A DNA stretch of 64,000 nucleotides, taken from assembly GCA_932521025.1 (NCBI GenBank), contig OW051473.1:11284001-11348000 (forward strand), in the 5' to 3' direction. Below are positions 57,975 through 64,000 of this stretch, piece after piece. The translations under genes were made by a program, and so were the position numbers. The notes under the pieces were generated by a model. It was not told where the DNA came from. It saw nothing but the letters and a program-made list of their open reading frames with translations, and did not search any database. Numbering within the stretch: position 1 is the first letter of the stretch; each line of letters starts with the position of its first letter. This DNA comes from Oscheius onirici. Lineage: Eukaryota > Nematoda > Chromadorea > Rhabditida > Rhabditidae.

Positions 57975-59248
57975 TCAAGAGCTCAAGCTAAGCCGGGCTT
58001 CGCAAACAAGTTCCAAGACGAACTTTGGATTTTCGGCAAAGAATGTGTTTATTGGTGATGACTTAGAAAACACCACAATCGGAGATAACAACTTTTTGAA
58101 GTGTTCTTCCTTGCTGAACGCCGCTCTCTGAAATAATGCCGGATTATACGATATCGAGGGAAACTTGCCATCTAAGATGCCAAGTTCCTCCATCTTATCC
58201 AGGACTTCGAAGCCTTTGACAAGTTTACCGAAAGCTACGTGGAAATTGTTCATCCACGGAGTGGCTTTGAAGGTTACAAAGAAGCGGCTGGAGTTGGTAT
58301 CCGGCCATCCAAAATTGTCCATGGATAGGATTCCTCTCGCGTCATGTTTGACCATGAAGTTTTCGTCTTTGAAGTACTTCGTTCCTAGAGCGCTTTTTCC
58401 TCCTTTCCGGTCTGCGTTCTGGGTCTCGAAGTCACCGCTCTGGATAATAAGGCGTGAAGAGTTATACTAGGAACAAGGAAGACACAATACTGCAAGAATC
58501 TGAGCCCGAAAAATTTGAATCTTAGCTCCCATCAACTATTTTCTTCGTATATGGGAACTTGTAACAGCCAAAATTGTCCATGGATAGGATTCCTCTCGCT
58601 ACTTGATGTTAGAAGGGAAGCTACAATATACCGCCAACCTGTAGTTTATCTTGATCGGGATAAGCATATCACCGGTTAAATATAAAGATTGAACGAATAG
58701 AGACTATTCAAAAAAGAGGGATTGCCGTAATTTTCGAGTTCTTCCTTTCGAGACCGATTTGTCCTTATTCAGCAACAATTGGTCCGTGGAAATTTCAGCT
58801 GCGTATATTGGAGAATTGTTAACTGAGTATCTAATTTAGTAACGCGTCTCGGAGCGAAAAGCTAAAAAATTACGCCCTGCCTTCGATTTGAACCAATCAT
58901 GTGAAAGAACTACTCAGTTTCGGAGCCAGGAAAGCATGTATACATCTGAAGCGGTAAAACAGTTGATTTTAAAGCTACTTGGTAAGGGGTCCCGTTTGAA
59001 AAAGTCATTAGAAACTTAACCATACAGTATGCTAAATTATAAACAGAAACGTTTTTAAAACTCACACAAGCACAGAATCCTGGAATGATTCGGTACCATT
59101 CGCATCCTTTGAATCCAAAGCCCTTTTCTTCAGTACATAGAAGCAGAAAGTTTTTGCAAGTTTCCGGAACCGTCTTGTCAAAAAGTTCGAATGTCATTCG
59201 GCCAAGAGATTTTCCATCTGCTTCGATATCCAAAAAGACTAGGGACAT
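57975..59248 (-). CDS. Divergent cyclophilin-type protein (215 aa)
   Basis: Exons 59248-59066 and 58439-57975, phase 0, with a 626-nt intron. The fold is clear: [112 protein letters not shown]. Against human cyclophilin A the key Arg55, Phe60, Phe113, Trp121 and His126 are kept. Gln63 is Cys, Ala101 is Asp, Ala103 is Phe and Gln111 is Arg, so prolyl isomerase activity may be weak. A 45-residue C-terminal extension is unlike cyclophilin A. No signal peptide, so likely cytoplasmic or nuclear. Confidence 0.85.
58568..58599 (-). repeat. 32-bp exact copy of cyclophilin exon 2 sequence inside its own intron
   Basis: Positions 58568-58599 (intron) and 58309-58340 (exon 2) are identical over 32 bp, starting CCAAAATTGTCCATGG on the plus strand, same orientation, 259 bp apart. 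Confidence 0.9.
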
Positions 59249-59305
59249 GGTATACAAGAGGCGAATGAAGAAACGACGAGCAGTGCATGAAATTGGTAAC
59301 AATCC

Positions 59306-59554
59306 ATGTCAATTGGCTGTGATTTGCCTTGCAGACTGACAGTTCGATTACAGTGCACAGCACTCACTGAGCCGGAAATCTTCAAAAGCCACCCCGCTTC
59401 AAAGATCTGTGCCGATGAATCTTGCCTGTGTGGACCGGAAGGCTTGTTTTGTTATGATGTCCAGCGTGAATCCAGGGCTGACATCTGTTTGACCAGCGGA
59501 AGCGATTGTCTGGAAACTCTGAGCAAACAGCTGCCCCGGCTAAACATAATATAA
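59306..59554 (+). CDS. Small Cys-rich protein, N-terminus uncertain (82 aa)
   Basis: The frame from ATG 59306 gives [17 protein letters not shown], then [18 protein letters not shown] and [16 protein letters not shown] before TAA. Cys spacing resembles small secreted disulfide-rich proteins. No signal peptide is visible, so the true first exon may lie elsewhere; the TTGCAG at 59333 is an acceptor candidate. It is first of a run of small Cys-rich genes on this strand. Confidence 0.4.
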   Translation: MSIGCDLPCRLTVRLQCTALTEPEIFKSHPASKICADESCLCGPEGLFCYDVQRESRADICLTSGSDCLETLSKQLPRLNII

Positions 59555-59595
59555 AGACCACCTGGGATTTCGGAAGACTCTTTTTGCTTCCACTA

Positions 59596-60164
59596 ATGAT
59601 TATTTATTTCACACTTTTTGCGGCGGCAGTTTCTCAAAGTAAGAGCTTAGCTAACTTTAATCCAATGCTGAGATCTTGACTGGTGTTCCTACTGGAACTC
59701 TTTGAGAATCGAAAGGGACGAATGCTCATATATCCGAGCCCGGGAGGTGATTACAACTACTGAACCACCAAAAATTGGTAATTTTTCAACATTATGACAA
59801 AAAAGTTCTAGTACCTCCGGTCTGCCATAGAAAATTTCTCTTCCATACCTGTAAAGCTGATCTACGATGCAGTTCAGGCTATGTAAGTCTTTTCTTAATA
59901 AAAACTTGATGCATGAGCCGAAAACACAAACAACTACTTTCAGATATGTTTGGACACCACAAATTATCCGTGTTGCCATCCACCGAAAGATATGTGTCCG
60001 AGTTTGGAACAGCTGGGATTCAAATGTGTTGTATGTCGTCGGAGTTAACATTTTTGAGAGTATTTAAGGTCCAAAATCCTATAAATTGGTGCAACCATGA
60101 TTCGGAATGCGGTTCGAGAGGAAAGTGCTGTCCAACGGGTTGTGATTATAATATATGTGTATAA
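59596..60164 (+). CDS. Secreted Cys-rich protein with WAP-like C-terminus (98 aa)
   Basis: Exons 59596-59638, 59812-59882, 59944-60030, 60069-60164; phases fit exactly. Signal peptide MIIYFTLFAAAVSQ. The mature chain has 17 cysteines: PVCHRKFLFHTCK, LRCSSGYICLDTTNYPCC, DMCPSLEQLGFKCV and finally WCNHDSECGSRGKCCPTGC, which follows the pattern of a short WAP/elafin-type core. WAP proteins are protease inhibitors or antimicrobials; function here is inference. Confidence 0.62.
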
Positions 60165-60554
60165 GATATTGGATACCGAAATGAAGATTTGAAGAAAAGA
60201 AAATTGTTTTTTGAACTTGGGACCATTTAAGTTATGTAACGCTGGCGCCTCCTCCCATCCCGCTTCACTTTTATAGAAAGACAATAAACTTGAAAAACAG
60301 GGGATGTAAGAAGTCCTTTCGTGTTTTTTTCATTGTTTGTGCCGAATTTTTCCCGGTCCCGAGTCGCATTAAACTTGTAATCCTTGGCTTCATGTGAGGA
60401 ACTCTTAGTTCAAAAATAAAACTCCAACGGAAGTCAATATTATACGTTTCTTCTTCTTTGGACACTTTCCGTATAAGACTCAAACCCATTTGTTTTGACA
60501 CCCCTGGTTCCGCTTCATAAAATGCATTATATTTTGCTTTTCTTCAGTTTTGAC

Positions 60555-60874
60555 ATGAACATCTGTCTAATTCTCCTTCTTTTCCTTCTCTGTGCAACCA
60601 CCCTGCTTTGCTACAGCGGTAGGTCGTTTTCAATAAAATTATGGCTAGTTGGTCAGGTCATAAGAACAACACAAGATTCGACACCAATGAGGAAGTCGAT
60701 TGCGCTTCCAACAGATGTTTTATCGATGTTCACAAAGCTCTGGATGGCAAAATCATCGAACAGAGTTCTGGGTGTCTAAATCAGCCTAATATTCGCTGCA
60801 ATAGGGGTCCTCACATCAGTTCCGACTACTCTTCTTTCAAGCTCAATTGTTGCAATAGAAAACGGTGCAATTAG
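60555..60874 (+). CDS. Secreted Ly6/three-finger-like protein (93 aa)
   Basis: Exons 60555-60618 and 60657-60874. Signal peptide MNICLILLLFLLCATTLLC. The mature part opens CYSG, has VDCASNRCFIDV, SSGCLNQPNIRCNRG and ends LNCCNRKRCN, the CCN...CN close typical of Ly6/uPAR three-finger folds. A hydrophobic GPI-signal tail is absent, so it should be released. AATAAA follows at 60895-60900. Confidence 0.7.
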
Positions 60875-60894
60875 GCTCGAGGCAAATGTGTTTG

Positions 60895-60900
60895 AATAAA
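60895..60900 (+). terminator. Poly(A) signal AATAAA
   Basis: AATAAA 20 bp after the Ly6-like gene. Confidence 0.65.
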
Positions 60901-61101
60901 AATTTCTGCACATCATCATTTTTCACGCAAGCTAGCAACGGTTCGTTTTCGAACGCCAGTAACCAGTTGAGCATAAAAGTTACGATGGAAACAGTTGTCC
61001 ATGAAAATAACCAGGTAACTCACAAAAATTGATAAAGTTTTCATTGGAATTTTGTTGATAAATTAGGATATTTATGTTACATGTAGTTTTGAACCCGTCT
61101 G

Positions 61102-61539
61102 TCAAACGATGAATATGCTGAGGTCGTCTACGGTAGTGCCCTCGCTAGCAGCCTGAAGCAGGACTGACGAGAGTCTTGTTCTGAAAAACTTCAAGTAAGA
61201 AAACTTTTTTCTTTAAAGCTTTTTAATACTCCGGAACATCAATTTCTACTGAGAAAATCTAACTTTTTAGAGCAATATCATAAAAAATATTGTAATCCTT
61301 AAAACTCACTTTTTGAAAAACTCATCCCTCATCGAGTCTAACCGTTTTTGTCGACTGTAAATGTCGTTGAAAAATACTGGGCAAAAGTAATCCCTGAAAA
61401 CCCAAATTTTCACAAAAAAAACACAAGTCTCACCTGACAGCGTAGAGGTTGAAAAGCAGCCAGAATACCAGACAAAGAATTCCAAAAATAATGTACAGCG
61501 ATTCACGGTGTCCGTTCAAATCGTACAGTATTGTGGTTT
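61102..61539 (-). CDS. C-terminal exons of a single-pass membrane protein (partial)
   Basis: Exons 61539-61434, 61393-61310 and 61180-61102 join in phase: TTILYDLNGHRESLY, a membrane span (IIFGILCLVFWLLFNLYAV), RDYFCPVFFNDIYSRQKRL, DSMRDEFFKKTRL and an end DDLSIFIV. The last residues (F-I-V-COOH) fit a class II PDZ-binding tail. The first exon(s) must end in phase 1 and lie upstream (above 61540); I could not find them. Family unknown. Confidence 0.5.
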
Positions 61540-62395
61540 CTAGGAAAAATTGCTCTGGCGGGGAAGTAAAATAACTCGCGAGTAGAGCTGAGAGAGGTCA
61601 GAGAAGAAAAACAAAACAGCTGTCTTCGTCTAGAGCTTCCACTCAAGCCTGAAAGAGCAGCCAAAGTTGGTGTAGTACTACCAAAAAATTAGGTGCGCTT
61701 AGGCAATCAAGAACAAGAATTGGCTCTGGGGCCCTCTGGAGACAACTGAATACCTTCTCTCGTGTGGGTGGATTCAAACGTTGTTTAGAGGCAAAAGAAA
61801 GAGGGAGATGGAGATTATGGCTTGACATGTTCATGCCGAAGGTTTACGACGTTAACACCTGGGAGCCGTTCCATGCTTCCGATTTTTTTGCTATAAACGA
61901 AATTTTGGCAGCAGACAGGACTTCCAGAGACATGATTGTGTTATTAGTTTTCAGGGATAGACAGAGTGAGTGGGCAAAGAAGGGTGAACAGTGGTCAGAA
62001 GACGGCGCCAGGGAAAATCTATGTTAGCTGTGAATGTGTCCCCTTATCTGGAGCACATCGAGACACGTCTCATTTTGAAAAGGTTCCATTTTTTATTGAA
62101 AACGCTTCAAGTTTTTCAGCATATTTCTCAGTTTCCTGTAATAATTTGGGAGGCACCACCTTATAAGAATTTTTGGGGGCGAAATCTCGTATATTTTTGA
62201 ATACCGCGTATTTCCGTTTAATTCAGTCCCATTTTACGTCTATTGAGTGCGTTTATCGAATTCAGGATGAATATTGTAGACGAAACCTGAGACGAAAAGC
62301 TACACAAAAATCTTCCAGAAATTTGTAATCTTGGTTTTTGACTTCGTACAGGTCACTTCCCCTTTCTGATAGAATTTGTACGTTCTTTTTACACA
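61540..62395. other. Unresolved region
   Basis: It should contain the start of the 61.5-kb minus gene. ORFs at 61643-61834 (-) and 61764-62027 (+) overlap and neither is convincing. Confidence 0.3.
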
Positions 62396-62502
62396 ATGGC
62401 GTATAAAAATGGCGGAAAATTACCAAACAACGTGAAATACGAACTTTCACAAGAGTTAGCGCCTCAACTATATCAAATATGGTTCCCAAATTACCTGAAA
62501 AG
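62396..62502 (+). CDS. Probable first coding exon of an unknown gene
   Basis: ATG 62396 opens MAYKNGGKLPNNVKYELSQ then LAPQLYQIWFPNYLK and ends CTGAAAAG|GTAAG in phase 2. Codon use looks coding. I could not follow it downstream; CAG|CTTCGTTAGAAGC|GTAAG near 62587 may be a tiny second exon. Confidence 0.35.
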
Positions 62503-64000
62503 GTAAGAAATTTGATTAAAGGACTGTACATAATTGGGTTCTACAGCGCTTTTACTACAATCATAGAAGCCGGTTAATACAAATCCAGCTTCGTTAGAAG
62601 CGTAAGAGTTAGGAGACTAGTTCCTTATTGAAATGATGTGCATCGCTGCATGATAATGCTATTTCTTGCCTAATTGTGCGTGACATTGTGGAGGAGTCTT
62701 GATTACGCGGCGGGAAAAACTAGTGAGACCAAAAAATCCTGCGTCTTATCATCTAGGCTGATCTCTACGAGTTGTGTGGCTCAAGCCAGAGTGATATATA
62801 GACATTGGAAAAAGGCTTGGAGCTTTCTTCTGCAAAAGATCAAATGTGCGAATTGAAATTGGAAAAAAAGAACGAGATATGAGAAAAATCGACACCTTGA
62901 GAGGGAGTCGTCCCCCTGGGATTTTTTGCGGTCTCGATGATTGCTGGAAAAGTGGGGGCGACGGCGTACGGGATTCCAATTGCAACTTTCTTAGAAGTGA
63001 CTCTCCTGCTGGACGACGGAAGCTATTCTCAAGTGAGAAATGCAAAATGGGAAGAAGCGTCTTCAACTGGAGAATGCTGTCGTTGTGACAGCTGAATGCA
63101 TTTACAGCAGATGTCCCACGAAGAAGTGAGGAATTTGCTAGTGCCCGATAACAATACGTAGAGGTTAAATATCACTAGCCGGTACTCTTGGCCAAATAAC
63201 TGTTCACGATTATGAGAATAACGAGAACTGTTTTTGGTTTCCGGATCATAGTCACAGAACAAAGAGATGTTCTAGATGATGCATCCAGGAACTCAACCCA
63301 CGGGATTCGCAAGAATTGCTAGAGAGCAAGCTACCTTTATATCAAACAGTCGGAATTGAACTTGATATCCCTTTCTTCACGGACTGTTCTCCTATCCACT
63401 GAACTATCCATGTAATCTGAACTGCTCTGTCGAAAATACAGCAAAAGACTGTAAAAAAGAAGCCAGCGAAAAAATGCTTTAACCAAATCGAGTCTATAAT
63501 AACTTTAATACAGTCTTCCTTACTTTGTCTGGCGAAATTTCAGATACTTGAACGTCTTCATTTTGAAAAGAAGAAACGAATATTGAAAAATTTGGATGAT
63601 GTTCAGCGCGATCAGCTCCCTTAAAGTGTTTAAAATCGCACCTCCTTCCTTTGAGAAAATCCGCTTATTTTGGCAGAACATGTGTGTAACACCTGGTCAC
63701 CGTGCAAATCTCTCCCCACAATCTTTCAAGGTTTCGCTTTGCATGGAATTTGCCCTTGAATGGTGCCGACCTCAATGTCTCCATGTACATACTGGGAAGG
63801 AAGTAGACTTTGTTCTGTTTGGTAATCAGTTTCAGTTCTCTGCTCTCCTTTTTCTTACTTATACGTTCCATTTGGATCTGTCCATATCATGCGTCTGTTT
63901 TTCTTCAAGCTTCCCACCTACTGTAGTAACCTTCTCCTGCTATCACGCCACCCACTGATAGATTACTCGCTGCTTCAGTAACCAGTTTGCCATGCTCGCT
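62503..64000. other. Unresolved right edge with one exon-like frame
   Basis: At about 62917-63093 (+) a frame reads LGFFAVSMIAGKVGATAYG, IPIATFLEVTLLLDDGSYSQ, GECCRCDS and TGA, like the end of a membrane protein, but no acceptor links it to 62396. The ORF at 63596-63958 is mirrored by one on the other strand and is doubtful. Confidence 0.3.

Noticed and set aside
63596..63958. 120-aa plus-strand ORF near the right edge
   Set aside because: A minus-strand ORF covers the same bases and neither has splice or family support.
1..64000. CRISPR arrays, bacterial operons, ribosome binding sites, rRNA
   Set aside because: None seen; the window is intron-rich eukaryotic DNA.

Overview
This is nuclear DNA from a nematode. 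Genes have many short introns, mostly 30-50 nt with GT..AG ends. Several first exons sit directly behind a splice acceptor, as expected with spliced-leader trans-splicing. The gene content is nematode-typical: a ground-like (GRL) protein, a two-DM-domain MAB-3-type protein, a TWK potassium channel, a class V myosin and many small secreted or single-pass proteins. I cannot name the species. The very short introns and frequent AAG acceptors argue against a Caenorhabditis-like genome. All gene models are my own splicing by phase and protein continuity, with no transcript support.

Layout. 0-7 kb: SAYSD1 (-), a small unknown gene (+), a TA-flanked MITE beside a tRNA-like element, an adducin-type protein with only the class II aldolase fold (+), and a small secreted Cys-rich gene (-). 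8-16 kb: a complete class V myosin (-), 23 exons, with a possible internal start for a tail-only isoform. 18-25 kb: a two-pore potassium channel (+), 29 exons and about 1641 residues, most of it a huge acidic tail full of short Q-T-[D/E] motifs. 25-27 kb: PLEKHD1 (-), whose stop codon lies 33 bp from that of the channel. 28-36 kb: a small membrane protein, an orphan secreted protein, a GRL protein, a Pro-rich secreted protein and another small membrane protein. 36-41.6 kb: a GH20 hexosaminidase D and a GNAT acetyltransferase, both (-). 41.6-52.5 kb: sparse, with one small membrane protein and a GILT-like thiol reductase interrupted by two stop codons. 52.5-57.7 kb: a mab-3-like gene with two alternative starts, each preceded at similar distance by a copy of the same 99-bp element. 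58-61.5 kb: a divergent cyclophilin (-), a run of small Cys-rich secreted genes (+), and the C-terminal exons of a membrane protein (-). 61.5-64 kb: only scattered exon-like pieces.

How the genes relate. This is eukaryotic, so neighbours need not be functionally linked and I see no operon with clear evidence. Several pairs are convergent with almost no room between stop codons (channel/PLEKHD1; small membrane protein/HEXD). Others are divergent and probably share an upstream region (myosin/channel, PLEKHD1/28.3-kb gene, GRL/34.3-kb gene). The strongest candidates for something undescribed are the giant repeat-tailed K2P channel and the duplicated element in front of the two mab-3 starts.
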